In this document: piece after piece, positions 9,392-17,800 of the stretch | How positions within the stretch are numbered: the first letter of the stretch is position 1 | Layout of the letters: each line of letters starts with the position of its first letter | Assembly (NCBI GenBank): GCA_015063625.1 | Contig: SVTT01000008.1 | Location: 1-64,000, forward strand | Reading direction: 5' to 3' | DNA from: Oscillospiraceae bacterium | GTDB taxonomy: Bacteria > Bacillota > Clostridia > Oscillospirales > CAG-272 | Length of the DNA stretch: 64,000 bases | The notes under the pieces: model-generated | What the model was told of the DNA's origin: nothing | What the model saw: only the letters and a program-made list of their open reading frames with translations | Database searches by the model: none | Translations under genes and position numbers: made by a program

Positions 9392-9614
9392 GGGGCTGAT
9401 TCATTTAGCGCCGAACAAAAACACACAAAGAGGAAACTGAAAAATGAAGCCGCTTTATCTGTCAAAAATGGCAGAAAAGGCGGCTTTTTAGGTAGAAATT
9501 CTTGCGAATTTCAATTTAAATGTGTGTTTTTTAGGTGCGCTCTTGGCACTCGACGTATTTGTATACGCCTAACGTGCCAAGATCACACCTTCTGCATCTA
9601 AATGACGTAGCCCC
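9392..9614 (-). mobile_element. 223-bp miniature inverted-repeat element, copy 1
   Basis: On the minus strand it begins GGGGCTACGTCATTTA and ends TAAATGAATCAGCCCC: terminal inverted repeats of 16 bp matching at 13 positions. It is nearly identical over 223 bp to 40687-40909 and 54413-54635. Inside is a strong hairpin with arms around TCTTGGCAC and GTGCCAAGA, and AAGCCGCC...GGCGGCTT-type complementarity. It carries no gene and ends 6 nt from the pyrophosphatase stop codon. Confidence 0.8.
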
Positions 9615-9620
9615 ATATTT

Positions 9621-11594
9621 TTATATGAACAAGGGTGCAAACACCACTGCCACAATGCTCATCAGCTTGATGAGAATGTTCAGCGAGGGCCCTGCCGTAT
9701 CCTTCAAGGGGTCGCCCACCGTGTCACCGATGACTGCCGCCTTATGAGCCTCGCTGTTCTTTCCGCCGTGGTTGCCCTCCTCGACATACTTCTTGGCATT
9801 ATCCCAAGCGCCGCCCGAGTTTGCCATGCTGATGGCAAGCAGAATGCCGCAAAGCGTTGCACCGACCAAAAGACCCGCGAGCGCCGCCTTGCCGAGGATC
9901 AGACCCACCGCGAGAGGAGAGATGATCGCGATCAGACCGGGCAGGATCATTTCCCGGATCGCCGCCTTCGTGCTGATATCGACGCACTTGGCATAATCGG
10001 GCTTCTCCTCGCCCGCCATGATACCGGGATGCTCTCTGAACTGACGGCGCACCTCCGCGATCATATCGTTTGCCGCACGGGAAACCGAATTGATGGCAAG
10101 CGCCGAGAAAAGGAACGCGAGCATGCCGCCGATGAGCAATCCGCTGAGGACCGAGGCGTCCAGCAGATCGATGCTGCCCCGCAGATCAACTGCCGCGGCA
10201 TAGGATGCGATCAACGCCAGAGAGGTCAGCGCCGCCGAGCCGATGGAAAAGCCCTTTCCGATGGCGGCGGTGGTGTTCCCCACGCTGTCGAGATTGTCGG
10301 TGATCTCGCGCACCGAGCCGTCAAGACCGCTCATCTGCGCAATGCCGCCCGCGTTGTCGGCAATGGGTCCGTAGGCATCGACCGAGATGATCATGCCGAC
10401 GGTTGCAAGCATACCGAGCGCCGCCAGCACCACGCCGATCTCCTGTGCCGCCATATAGGACAGCACAATGGCGATCACCACCACAAGCAGGGGGAGCGCC
10501 GTGCTCTTCAGACCCGCGGCGTAGCCCGAAAGGATATTGGTGGCGCAGCCCGTTTCACCCGACTTGGCGATCTCCTTGACCGTCTTATATTTCGACGAGG
10601 TATAGATCTCGGTGATCTTGCCGATCAGCACGCCTGCCGCGATGCCGCAGAGCACGCCGAGGAAGATGTTGATCTGTCGGAAGAACAGCAAAAAGGAAAG
10701 CCCGACCAGCAGCACCGACGAGGTATATGTACCGATGTTCAGCGAAAGCGCCGCATCCCTTGCCTTGATCAGGCGCACGGTCACGATGCCGCAAAGCGAG
10801 GCAAAAAGCCCTGCCGCCACCAGCATCAGCACGTGTGCGCGGTTGATGGTATCGGGGGTCACGGCAACCAACAGCAGCGCCGCCACGATGCAGCCGACAT
10901 AGCTCTCGAACAGATCGGCGCCCATGCCTGCCACATCCCCCACGTTGTCCCCGACGTTATCGGCAATGACGGCAGGATTTTTGGGGTCGTCCTCGGGGAT
11001 GCCCGCCTCGACCTTGCCGACGAGATCTGCGCCCACGTCAGCCGCCTTGGTATAAATACCGCCACCCACGCGGCAGAACAGCGCGATCGAGCTGGCGCCG
11101 AGCGAGAAGCCCGTGAGAATATCGGTTTCCTCCGAGATGAGCGAGAGCAATGCCACACCGAACGCACCGACCGACACCACCATGATGCCCATCACCGCAC
11201 CGCCCGAGAAGGCAACGCGGAAGGCGGCACCAAGACCGTTTTTTGCCTCGGTGGCAGTCCGCACGTTGGAGATCACCGCCGTACGCATTCCAAGGTAGCC
11301 CGCCAGCACCGACAGCAGTGCGCCGAGAAGGAAGGAGAGCGCCAGGCGCACACCCAGCCCGGGAAGAAAAGTCAGAAGCAAAAACATGAAAACAAGGAAA
11401 AAGACCAGCACCTTGTACTGACGGTAAAGATATGCCATCGCACCGTGTTTGATGTAAGACGAGATCTCTCCCATTCGCTCGTTTTCCACGCGCACTCTCT
11501 TGATCCCAAGGACCAGAAGAGCAGCAAGCAGAACACCGAGTCCGCATAGGATCAAGACCAAGGGTGCGGCAAATCCAAGCAGCTTGTCCGGCAT
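9621..11594 (-). CDS. hppA: Membrane-bound ion-pumping pyrophosphatase
   Basis: A 657-residue polytopic protein of the V-PPase family, which couples hydrolysis of pyrophosphate to Na+ and/or H+ export across the membrane. The PPi-binding signature [35 protein letters not shown] is present in pieces, with a second acidic cluster [25 protein letters not shown] has Ala where K+-independent enzymes have Lys, so a K+-dependent, probably Na+-pumping type is inferred. About 16 membrane helices are expected. The start at 11594 has GGAGG 6 nt upstream; the upstream ATG at 11630 has no such site. Served by an almost ideal promoter. Confidence 0.93.
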   Translation of the reverse strand: MPDKLLGFAAPLVLILCGLGVLLAALLVLGIKRVRVENERMGEISSYIKHGAMAYLYRQYKVLVFFLVFMFLLLTFLPGLGVRLALSFLLGALLSVLAGYLGMRTAVISNVRTATEAKNGLGAAFRVAFSGGAVMGIMVVSVGAFGVALLSLISEETDILTGFSLGASSIALFCRVGGGIYTKAADVGADLVGKVEAGIPEDDPKNPAVIADNVGDNVGDVAGMGADLFESYVGCIVAALLLVAVTPDTINRAHVLMLVAAGLFASLCGIVTVRLIKARDAALSLNIGTYTSSVLLVGLSFLLFFRQINIFLGVLCGIAAGVLIGKITEIYTSSKYKTVKEIAKSGETGCATNILSGYAAGLKSTALPLLVVVIAIVLSYMAAQEIGVVLAALGMLATVGMIISVDAYGPIADNAGGIAQMSGLDGSVREITDNLDSVGNTTAAIGKGFSIGSAALTSLALIASYAAAVDLRGSIDLLDASVLSGLLIGGMLAFLFSALAINSVSRAANDMIAEVRRQFREHPGIMAGEEKPDYAKCVDISTKAAIREMILPGLIAIISPLAVGLILGKAALAGLLVGATLCGILLAISMANSGGAWDNAKKYVEEGNHGGKNSEAHKAAVIGDTVGDPLKDTAGPSLNILIKLMSIVAVVFAPLFI

Positions 11595-11665
11595 AAAAAC
11601 CTCCTGAAGTCTTAAATTCGGCAATACCAAACTTTTTGTCTTTTTTCAAAACAACTACGAACTAT

Positions 11666-11694
11666 ATTATACTGCACGTCCCCCAGAATGTCAA
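11666..11694 (-). promoter_or_regulatory. Consensus sigma-A promoter of hppA
   Basis: On the minus strand TTGACA (11689-11694), exactly 17 bp, TATAAT (11666-11671): a perfect match to consensus. An AT-rich inverted repeat, GTTTTTAAC...GTTAAAAAC (11694-11720), abuts the -35 and could be an UP-like or operator element. Confidence 0.85.
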
Positions 11695-11715
11695 GTTTTT
11701 AACAAACTTTTGTTA

Positions 11716-11751
11716 AAAACACCGCCGAAGCGCGCGCTTCGGCGGTGTTTT
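11716..11751 (-). terminator. Terminator after the FGGY kinase gene
   Basis: Perfect 18-bp palindrome, AAAACACCGCCGAAGCGC and its complement, with A/T flanks so that it works on both strands. Starts 33 nt after the kinase stop. Confidence 0.85.
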
Positions 11752-11783
11752 CGTAAAAATGATACAAATTCCGGCGCCCTCCA

Positions 11784-13256
11784 TCACATTGCACGGAGCG
11801 CATCCGACAGCGCGCGGTAAAGTCGCCTGAATATCGCATAGCCATTCTCATAAACGGCAACATTCTCTCGCCTGGGGGTAAAGATGCGCTCGGTCCTCAC
11901 TCGCTTTGCGGCATCCTCATAATCGGTACACACCGAAAGCCCGATCAGAGCGCTGTATGCCGTACCCACCGCCCCCGCATGTCGGGGAGAGGTGGGTACG
12001 CGAACCGTCACGTTCAGCACGTCGGCAAGCATCTGCATCCATATGCCGCTGACCGCACCGCCCCCCACCACGCAGATCTCCTTGCCAAGCCTGCGGCCAT
12101 GCTGCGTGCTCTGATATTCGGCGCCCATCCGCAGCTGATAGCAGATGCCCTCCATAACGGCACGCACCATGTGCTCACGCCCGTGCACCGAGGAAAGCCC
12201 GAGAAAGCTGCCCCTTGCATCGGCACCGTAGAGGGGCTCGCGCTCCCCGAAGAACCACGGCGTGGCAAAAACACCGCAGGAGCCTGCGGGCACACGGTCG
12301 ACCTCACCGTCCACGAAGGCGAACACGCGATCGCCAAGCGAGGACATCTCGGAGGCATACAGCATCCTGACGGCGTGATTGAAGGCAAGCCCGATCGCCT
12401 GCAGGGCAAAGATCGCCACGTCCCTTTGCTCGTCAAACGGGCAAAAATACAGCTCCTTGGAGGAATGGGGCACGGTATAGCCGATCCAGCCCGAGGAGCC
12501 GAAATAGACGTGCGCGCAGCCCTCCTTGGCACACCCCGAGCCGACGGCGATGCCAAAGATATCGTTGTTGCCCCCAAAGACGGGAACGCCTGCCGCCACA
12601 CCCATCTCGGCGGCGGCACGCTCGGTGACGTGACCCACAAGGTCGGTGGGCTTCACGAGAGGAGGCAGCTTCTCCCTCGGGATATCGGCAAAGGCAAGCA
12701 CCTCGCTGTAGAGCGTATCCAGCTCGGCATCGGGCGAACGGGTAAAGCAATTGCTGATATCGCTTGCCGCCACGCCCGTGGCACGCCATTTCAGATAAGC
12801 GTTGGGCTCAAGTATGACCGCCGCACGCTCGATGACCTCGGGGTGATGGCGGCGAAGCCAAAAAAGCTTTGCCCAATAATCCGTGGGGCCGAAAATCGGC
12901 TTGCCGAAATGCTCGTTGAGAAGCGCAGCCTCCTCGCTCGCACGGGAATCCAGCCAGATGATGCTGCGATGAAGCAGCTTTCCCGCACTGTCAACGGGGA
13001 TCATTCCCTTCCATTGCGTGCCGAATGCGATTCCCGCGATCTCATGCGGTGCCACGTCTGCGCTCGCCATCACGCGGCGACAGGCAGTGCAAACACCGCG
13101 CCAGTAGTCCTCGGGGTCCTGCTCGGCATAGCCCTGTGACGGATTGTAAAGCGGATAGCTCTCGGTGGCAACCCTCAGCACCTCACCCGCCATATCGAGC
13201 AATACCGCCTTGACACCGCTGGTGCCGAGATCAAACGCCAAGATCCTTTGTTTCAT
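11784..13256 (-). CDS. FGGY-family carbohydrate kinase (xylulokinase-like)
   Basis: A 490-residue FGGY kinase that phosphorylates a sugar or sugar alcohol with ATP. The first actin-like domain starts with ILAFDLGTSGVKAVLLD. GIAFGTQWKGMIPVD and IIWLDSRA resemble xylulokinase/gluconokinase substrate-site segments, and CVVGGGAVSGIWMQMLADVLNVTV is the C-terminal ATP-binding domain. The length is typical. Whether the substrate is xylulose, gluconate or another polyol cannot be told. A single gene with its own promoter and terminator. AGAGGAG precedes the ATG. Confidence 0.88.
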   Translation of the reverse strand: MKQRILAFDLGTSGVKAVLLDMAGEVLRVATESYPLYNPSQGYAEQDPEDYWRGVCTACRRVMASADVAPHEIAGIAFGTQWKGMIPVDSAGKLLHRSIIWLDSRASEEAALLNEHFGKPIFGPTDYWAKLFWLRRHHPEVIERAAVILEPNAYLKWRATGVAASDISNCFTRSPDAELDTLYSEVLAFADIPREKLPPLVKPTDLVGHVTERAAAEMGVAAGVPVFGGNNDIFGIAVGSGCAKEGCAHVYFGSSGWIGYTVPHSSKELYFCPFDEQRDVAIFALQAIGLAFNHAVRMLYASEMSSLGDRVFAFVDGEVDRVPAGSCGVFATPWFFGEREPLYGADARGSFLGLSSVHGREHMVRAVMEGICYQLRMGAEYQSTQHGRRLGKEICVVGGGAVSGIWMQMLADVLNVTVRVPTSPRHAGAVGTAYSALIGLSVCTDYEDAAKRVRTERIFTPRRENVAVYENGYAIFRRLYRALSDALRAM

Positions 13257-13301
13257 CTTCCACTCCTCTTTGGGGAAACCCCTTTTTCATTCTCTTTTTT
13301 C

Positions 13302-13330
13302 ATCTTATCACGTCCCACGCGCAAAGTCAA
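13302..13330 (-). promoter_or_regulatory. Promoter of the FGGY kinase
   Basis: Minus strand TTGACT (13325-13330), 17 bp, TAAGAT (13302-13307), about 45 bp upstream of the start codon. Confidence 0.65.
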
Positions 13331-13440
13331 TAAAAAAGGCGCAAACGGGAATAGACGCCTCCGAAAACGCAGCTATAAAAAAAGCATTCGGGCGCGCGCA
13401 CCGTGAATTGCCGCTGCAGTGCAGGAATCGCCCTCGCCTC

Positions 13441-14068
13441 GCGGCACATTCGGGCATGATCAACCCCGGTAGGGGTCGGCGCCTTCGACGACCCGTTTGT
13501 CGGTGCCTTCGACGACCCGATTTCCGGCGCCTCGACGACCCGTTTTCCCACACCTTCGCGGCACATTCGGGTATGATCAAACCCGGTAGGGGTCGGCGCC
13601 TTCGACGACCCGTTTGTCGGCGCCTTCGACGACCCGTTTGGGGGTGTCTTTGCGGCACATTCATAGATGTCATTTGTTTATCACGGGCTGTCGTGGGCGC
13701 CAGCCCCTACCGGGTACGATATAATTTGAACATTGGTCAATCGAACCATGGGGCGCTGTGAACAAAGGGGCGACCGTCGGTCGTTGCCGTCGTCCTCGCG
13801 GCACGTTCGGACATGATCAACCCCGGTAGGGGTCGGCGCCTTCGACGACCTGATTTCCGGCGCCTTCGACGACCCGTTTGGGGGTGTCTTTGCGGCATGC
13901 CCCTGATCCGCCCAACCCGGTAGGGGTCGGCGCCCTCGACGACCCGATTTCCGGCGCCCTCGACGACCCGATTTCCGGCGCCTTCGACGACCCGATTTCC
14001 GGCGCCCTCGACGACCCGTTTGGGGGTGTCCTCACGGTACGTTCGGGTATAACCAAACGCGGTAGGGG
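13441..14068. repeat. Minisatellite field 1 (24-bp units with embedded longer modules)
   Basis: A mosaic of 23-24-bp units of type TTCGACGACCCGTTTGTCGG + CGCC, with variants ending in ATTTCCGGCGCC, and longer joints containing TTCGGGYATGATCAA followed by CGGTAGGGGTCGGCGCC. A further module at 13684-13790 includes GGCGCCAGCCCCTACC, partly the inverse of the joint, and a TATAAT at 13720-13725. Open frames across it encode low-complexity Arg/Pro-rich peptides with no start signals, so I regard it as non-coding. Related fields lie at 27728-28730 and 28857-29055. Confidence 0.85.
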
Positions 14069-14133
14069 GTGACAAGGCATTCCAAAATGCCGCAAGGCGC
14101 CGAGTTTGGCAAACATTTTTTGTTGGCAATTCC

Positions 14134-14162
14134 TTTCTCGGTCAAAGCAAAAGATCGGCAGA
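14134..14162 (+). repeat. 29-bp direct repeat, left copy
   Basis: Begins TTTCTCGGTCAAAGCAAAAG and continues GATCGGCAGA. It is identical to 15313-15341. Its last bases form the left arm of a terminator-like hairpin. The two copies bracket the XRE/exported-protein cassette. Confidence 0.85.
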
Positions 14163-14186
14163 CCTCTAAAAGAGGATCTGCCGATC
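14153..14186 (-). terminator. Terminator of the XRE regulator gene
   Basis: GATCGGCAGA and TCTGCCGATC enclose an inner CTCT/AGAG stem. Located 57 nt past the regulator's stop codon; flanking A/T runs are modest. Confidence 0.6.
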
Positions 14187-14242
14187 AATTTATCAGGCGG
14201 TCGACCGCTTTTGCGGTCAAGCTGCGCTTTATTAAACGCCCT

Positions 14243-14557
14243 TCAATCCTTGCAGCTCAGGCGCTCTGCCGTAGCAATCAAAATACGAAGATCCTGCTCC
14301 GACATATGGCGCGTGAGATCGTATAAACGCTGCACAAGCATAGGGTTTTTGATTTCGGCATCAAAAAATTCCTTAGGAGTCACACCCAGATACTCGCATA
14401 TATAAAGAAATTCACCCAGCGATGGAGCAGCTCTTCCCGAAGAAATGCTCTGCATATAGCTCTTGCTGTGCCCCAAATCCATGCTCATCTTATATTCCGA
14501 CACATTCTTTTTTGTCCGAAGGTCAGAAATTCTTTCTCTGACAAACTGCAAATCCAT
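14243..14557 (-). CDS. XRE-family HTH regulator
   Basis: A 104-residue protein with a Cro/CI-type helix-turn-helix at about 4-60 (RISDLRTKKNVSEYKMSMDLGHSKSYMQSISSGRAAPSLGEFLYICEYLGVTPKEFF). The C-terminal ~45 residues (LVQRLYDLTRHMSEQDLRILIATAERL) look helical and may dimerise. The start was placed at 14557, where GAGGTG lies 7 nt upstream; the ATG at 14578 has no ribosome site. It is divergent from the exported-protein gene at 14702 and probably binds the 27-bp palindrome between them (inference). Base composition is AT-richer than its surroundings. Confidence 0.85.
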   Translation of the reverse strand: MDLQFVRERISDLRTKKNVSEYKMSMDLGHSKSYMQSISSGRAAPSLGEFLYICEYLGVTPKEFFDAEIKNPMLVQRLYDLTRHMSEQDLRILIATAERLSCKD

Positions 14558-14633
14558 CGAAAACACCTCGCTTTTCATTATTGTATAATAATTTAAGCGG
14601 TAATATTCACGATAAAACTGCCGATTACAGTTG

Positions 14634-14660
14634 AATTATACCGCTTGTAGCGGTATAATT
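14634..14660. promoter_or_regulatory. 27-bp palindromic operator overlapping a promoter
   Basis: AATTATACCGCT, 3-nt gap, AGCGGTATAATT: perfect 12-bp arms. On the plus strand TTGAAT (14631-14636), 17 bp, TATAAT (14654-14659) makes a promoter for the 14702 gene whose -10 is inside the right arm. A further half-site-like AAGCGGTAATAT lies at about 14595-14606, nearer the regulator gene. Confidence 0.75.
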
Positions 14661-14701
14661 ATTTTTAGATTCAAAATAAAAGCAGTAGGTCAAGGTATCG
14701 C

Positions 14702-15295
14702 ATGAAAAAAATTCTCTTTCCATTAATCATCATTGTCATGATGGGTTCTCTGCTCATATACAATCATTCGGCGAAGCGGGATCTTCAGAGCCTGATCGAC
14801 ACGGATGTGGATGAAACTGTTTATACGACCTCATCCTACCAAAATTATGCCTATGCTTTGCAAAAAGCATCTTCTGTCAGAAAAAACCCATTCGTCTTTC
14901 CCGGTGCGGTCCATCAATCCCAAGCAGATCTGCAACAAGCGATCGACAATCTTCAACCGGCATCCCTGGGACTATATAAAATTGATTATCGGTTTACCTT
15001 AGATTTCAACGATCATGTCGGGCAAAATTGGGAAACATCTCTTTCTTATAACGGAGCACCTTTCGATAGTGGCGCAGCATTTATCGCATCATTTGATTCG
15101 TTGGCTCTTATCGAATACTCCGTCACAGAATGCGACCTCATTCCCGACAGCACAAGCGGAGCGATACGGATCATTTTAAGGGATGCTTCCACGTTCACCG
15201 AACAAATAAAAATCTCCGAAAATAGAGGTCTGTATTCCGGAAATATTGCGATATGGAATTTAGAATGCTCGGTTCATCTGATTGAGCGAATTTAA
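14702..15295 (+). CDS. Exported or membrane-anchored small protein, unknown function
   Basis: A 197-residue protein that I cannot assign to a family with confidence. The N-terminus MKKILFPLIIIVMMGSLLIYN is a signal anchor without a lipobox. Residues ~40-90 (YQNYAYALQKASSV, then QSQADLQQAIDNLQPA) resemble a FIVAR-like helical segment found in Gram-positive surface proteins. The rest is predicted beta-rich (YKIDYRFTLDF, GAIRIILRD, NIAIWNLECSVHL). Only a weak AAGG precedes the ATG. It is paired divergently with the XRE regulator, and the pair is flanked by 29-bp direct repeats, which suggests a self-contained regulated module. Confidence 0.75.
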   Translation: MKKILFPLIIIVMMGSLLIYNHSAKRDLQSLIDTDVDETVYTTSSYQNYAYALQKASSVRKNPFVFPGAVHQSQADLQQAIDNLQPASLGLYKIDYRFTLDFNDHVGQNWETSLSYNGAPFDSGAAFIASFDSLALIEYSVTECDLIPDSTSGAIRIILRDASTFTEQIKISENRGLYSGNIAIWNLECSVHLIERI

Positions 15296-15312
15296 AAAAC
15301 GGGACCGCGTTA

Positions 15313-15341
15313 TTTCTCGGTCAAAGCAAAAGATCGGCAGA
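15313..15341 (+). repeat. 29-bp direct repeat, right copy
   Basis: Exact copy of 14134-14162. It likewise runs into the left arm of a stem-loop. Confidence 0.85.
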
Positions 15342-15364
15342 GGATCATACCTCTGCCGATCTTT
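15328..15364. terminator. Bidirectional terminator between exported-protein gene and putP
   Basis: AAAGATCGGCAGAGG, 6-nt loop, CCTCTGCCGATCTTT followed by ATTT. It serves the gene ending at 15295 and possibly the convergent symporter gene ending at 15442. Confidence 0.8.
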
Positions 15365-15441
15365 ATTTGCAGGAACGAGAGAGTGACCCGAACACAGACC
15401 CGAGAGTGCTCCGTCGGTCGATCTGTCGGTCGATCCGCGGG

Positions 15442-17001
15442 TCAGTCGTTATCGGCCTCGGGGGCGGTTGCGCGGTCAAAGATCTCGGTGATCTCGGTGC
15501 CGGGTGCCGCGGTGAGCAGCGAAACGGCAACGGCGATGATGCCGCCGATGATAAAGCCGGGAACGATCTCGTAGATGCCGGTATTCACAACAGTGAGCTT
15601 GTCGGTGATGGTCGCGGTAAAGAACAGGAGCCAGAGCACATCGGCAACCGCACCGCCGATGATACCCGCAACGGCGCCCTGATAGTTGAGTCTGCGCCAG
15701 AAGAGCGAGAGAATGACCACGGGACCGAACGCCGCGCCGAACAGACCCCATGCGTTCTCCACCATGTTCATGATATTGCTTGCCCATGCACCACTCTTTC
15801 CAAGACCGCTGGCGGCAATGGCGAACGCCACAACGGCAACCACGGCAACGATACCGCGGCTCATCCAAGCGACCTCATTGTCGCTTGCCTTGCCCTTGCG
15901 GATGATCGGCTTGTAAAGATCAGAGGCGAAGGAGGAGGAGGCGACCAGCAGCTGGGAGTCTGCCGTGGACATGGACGCCGCGATGATGGCGGCAAGCAGG
16001 ATGCCTGCGATAAAGCCGGGAAAGATGCTCTGCACCACATCGATGAAGATGTTTTGCTGCGCGCCGACGGGGATCAGCTTTTCGGCAAGCGACATACCGT
16101 CAGCAAGGATATAGGTTCTGCCAAGGAAAGCGATGAAGATGGCGGCGGTGAGGGTGATCACCAGCCAGACGATAGCGACCGACGCCGACTTTTTCACCAT
16201 CGACGCCTTCTTGATCGACATGAAGCGCACAAGGATATGGGGCATGCCGAAATAGCCAAGACCCCAGCCAAGACCCGAAATGATATCGGCGGCAGAAGCC
16301 TTGAAGGGATTGGTGTTAAAGACGCTGACGCCGTCGGCAAAGGCGCCGTAGAAGGCATCGTTGTGCTGTCCCACCGCCATGGCGATCGGAACGGCAAGCA
16401 GTGCAACCAGCATCAGAAGCCCCTGGAAGAAGTCGGTCCAGCAGACCGCCTTGAAGCCGCCGAGGAAGGTGTAAACAAGAATGATCAGCGCAAAGATCGC
16501 CATTGCCAGAAGCTCGCGCCCCTCAAAGACCGAGGGGAGCACCGCCACGAATACGTTGGTGCCCGCATTGAAGGCAGAGGCAACGTAGACCGTGAAGCTG
16601 ACAAGGAAAATGATCGCGCAGGTCACCTTGAGTACGGGACTTGCCGAAGCAAAGCGATTGGTGAGATACTGAGGCAGCGTGATTGAGTCGCCCGACGCCT
16701 TGGAGAAATTACGCAGTCTTCTCGCAACCAGCAGCCAGTTGGCAACGGTGCCGATGGCAAGGCCGATACCGATCCACACCTTGCCCATACCAAAGGCAAG
16801 AATGCTCCCGGGAAAGCCCATCAGCAGCCAGCCCGACATATCGGACGCCTGCGCGCTCATGGCGGTGACCCAAGGACCCATCTGGCGACCGCCGAGGAAG
16901 TAATCCTTGTCGTCCTTGCTGCGGTCACGCAGGAAGAAGTAGACACCGATACCGAGCATCAAAAGGAAATAAAGGATAAATGCGAAAAATTGGGATGTCA
17001 T
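15442..17001 (-). CDS. putP: Sodium/proline symporter
   Basis: A 519-residue member of the sodium:solute symporter family with about 13 membrane helices. DKDYFLGGRQMGPWVTAMSAQASDMSGWLLMGFPG holds the Na+/substrate-site residues typical of PutP, GFKAVCWTDFFQGLLML is the second signature, and ISAAIIAASMSTADSQLL-type sequence (here AAIIAASMSTADSQLLVASS) contains the conserved Ser cluster for Na+ binding. It imports proline (or a related solute) with Na+. The start at 17001 has AAAGGAA upstream; 22 further N-terminal codons from 17067 have no site. A single gene with its own promoter. Confidence 0.9.
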   Translation of the reverse strand: MTSQFFAFILYFLLMLGIGVYFFLRDRSKDDKDYFLGGRQMGPWVTAMSAQASDMSGWLLMGFPGSILAFGMGKVWIGIGLAIGTVANWLLVARRLRNFSKASGDSITLPQYLTNRFASASPVLKVTCAIIFLVSFTVYVASAFNAGTNVFVAVLPSVFEGRELLAMAIFALIILVYTFLGGFKAVCWTDFFQGLLMLVALLAVPIAMAVGQHNDAFYGAFADGVSVFNTNPFKASAADIISGLGWGLGYFGMPHILVRFMSIKKASMVKKSASVAIVWLVITLTAAIFIAFLGRTYILADGMSLAEKLIPVGAQQNIFIDVVQSIFPGFIAGILLAAIIAASMSTADSQLLVASSSFASDLYKPIIRKGKASDNEVAWMSRGIVAVVAVVAFAIAASGLGKSGAWASNIMNMVENAWGLFGAAFGPVVILSLFWRRLNYQGAVAGIIGGAVADVLWLLFFTATITDKLTVVNTGIYEIVPGFIIGGIIAVAVSLLTAAPGTEITEIFDRATAPEADND

Positions 17002-17038
17002 GGTTCTTTTCCTTTCATATTTTAAATAGAACTCGTTC

Positions 17039-17067
17039 AGTATAGCACACTTTTTCACCGAATGCAA
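17039..17067 (-). promoter_or_regulatory. Promoter of putP
   Basis: Minus strand TTGCAT (17062-17067), 17 bp, TATACT (17039-17044), 38 bp from the start codon. Confidence 0.7.
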
Positions 17068-17072
17068 TAGAG

Positions 17073-17104
17073 AACGCCGTACAGACTAAAGTCTATACGG
17101 CGTT
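17073..17104. terminator. Stem-loop between tetR-like gene and putP promoter
   Basis: AACGCCGTA...TACGGCGTT with an inner AGACT/AGTCT stem. It lies downstream of the TetR gene and just upstream of the putP -35. No long T-run, so it may be a terminator or a protein-binding site. Confidence 0.45.
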
Positions 17105-17195
17105 GCTGACAATTCCAGAAAACCGTTTTATTTACAACGGTTTGCGGCTGAACGATTCAATGGACAAAACGCAAAACGAAACCTGAACAGAAAAA

Positions 17196-17780
17196 TTATT
17201 TTTTCAAAAACGACAAAAGAAGCGGAAATTGCCTTGCGGCATATTCGGCAAGCGCGTAATCTCCCCCACGCAGGCACCAGTCGTAAAGCAGCGCCCGTTC
17301 GGTCATGGCATAGACGCGCAGCATCTCGCCCGCGCTCATGCTGTCGGTCAGCTCGCCGCGCGCCTGTCCCGCCGCGATGATGCGGCGAAGCAGCTTGAAG
17401 TACACGCGGTTATGGTCAAGCAGCTGCTTTCCTCCCTGCACCGTCAGCTGCGTGGAAAGCAGCCTTGACAGCAAGGAGATATCAATGCGCTCCTCGATCA
17501 TCAAAAACAGCTCCCGGTTGAGAAAGAGCAGCGAGGAAAAGGCGTTTCCCTCGGGATCAAGCCCTGCGGCAAGCTCCTCGTATTTCTCGTCAAACAGATA
17601 GGCAAGCGAGCCGAGCAGATCGTCCTTGCCCGAAAAATAATGGTAAAAGGACCCCTTGGAGGTCTCGGAGCGTGCAATGATCTCCTCCACCGTGGTATCC
17701 TCATAGCCCTGCTCGTAAAACAGCTTCCACGCCGCATCCACAATGCGGCTTTTGGTGTTGCGCGTATTTTTCTTGCCCAT
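17196..17780 (-). CDS. TetR-family transcriptional regulator
   Basis: A 194-residue TetR protein. The N-terminal HTH is RIVDAAWKLFYEQGYEDTTVEEIIARSETSKGSFYHYFSGKDDLL (about 12-56), and the rest is a helical ligand/dimerisation domain. GGAGGAGG lies upstream of the ATG. It follows the DUF1846 gene by 20 nt on the same strand, so the two are probably cotranscribed. Targets could be that operon or the symporter downstream (inference). Confidence 0.9.
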   Translation of the reverse strand: MGKKNTRNTKSRIVDAAWKLFYEQGYEDTTVEEIIARSETSKGSFYHYFSGKDDLLGSLAYLFDEKYEELAAGLDPEGNAFSSLLFLNRELFLMIEERIDISLLSRLLSTQLTVQGGKQLLDHNRVYFKLLRRIIAAGQARGELTDSMSAGEMLRVYAMTERALLYDWCLRGGDYALAEYAARQFPLLLSFLKK

Positions 17781-17800
17781 TGCGGCGCCTCCTCCCGTAA

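Noticed and set aside
9744..11549. 601-codon plus-strand frame opposite hppA
   Set aside because: Arg/His/Gln-rich antisense of a well-supported membrane pyrophosphatase gene; typical GC-rich shadow.
13308..14188. Several 80-130-codon frames in the minisatellite (peptides rich in GSSKAPTPTG- or RRRRRPLPG-like repeats)
   Set aside because: They arise from tandem repeats open in many frames on both strands, with no start signal and no conserved frame.
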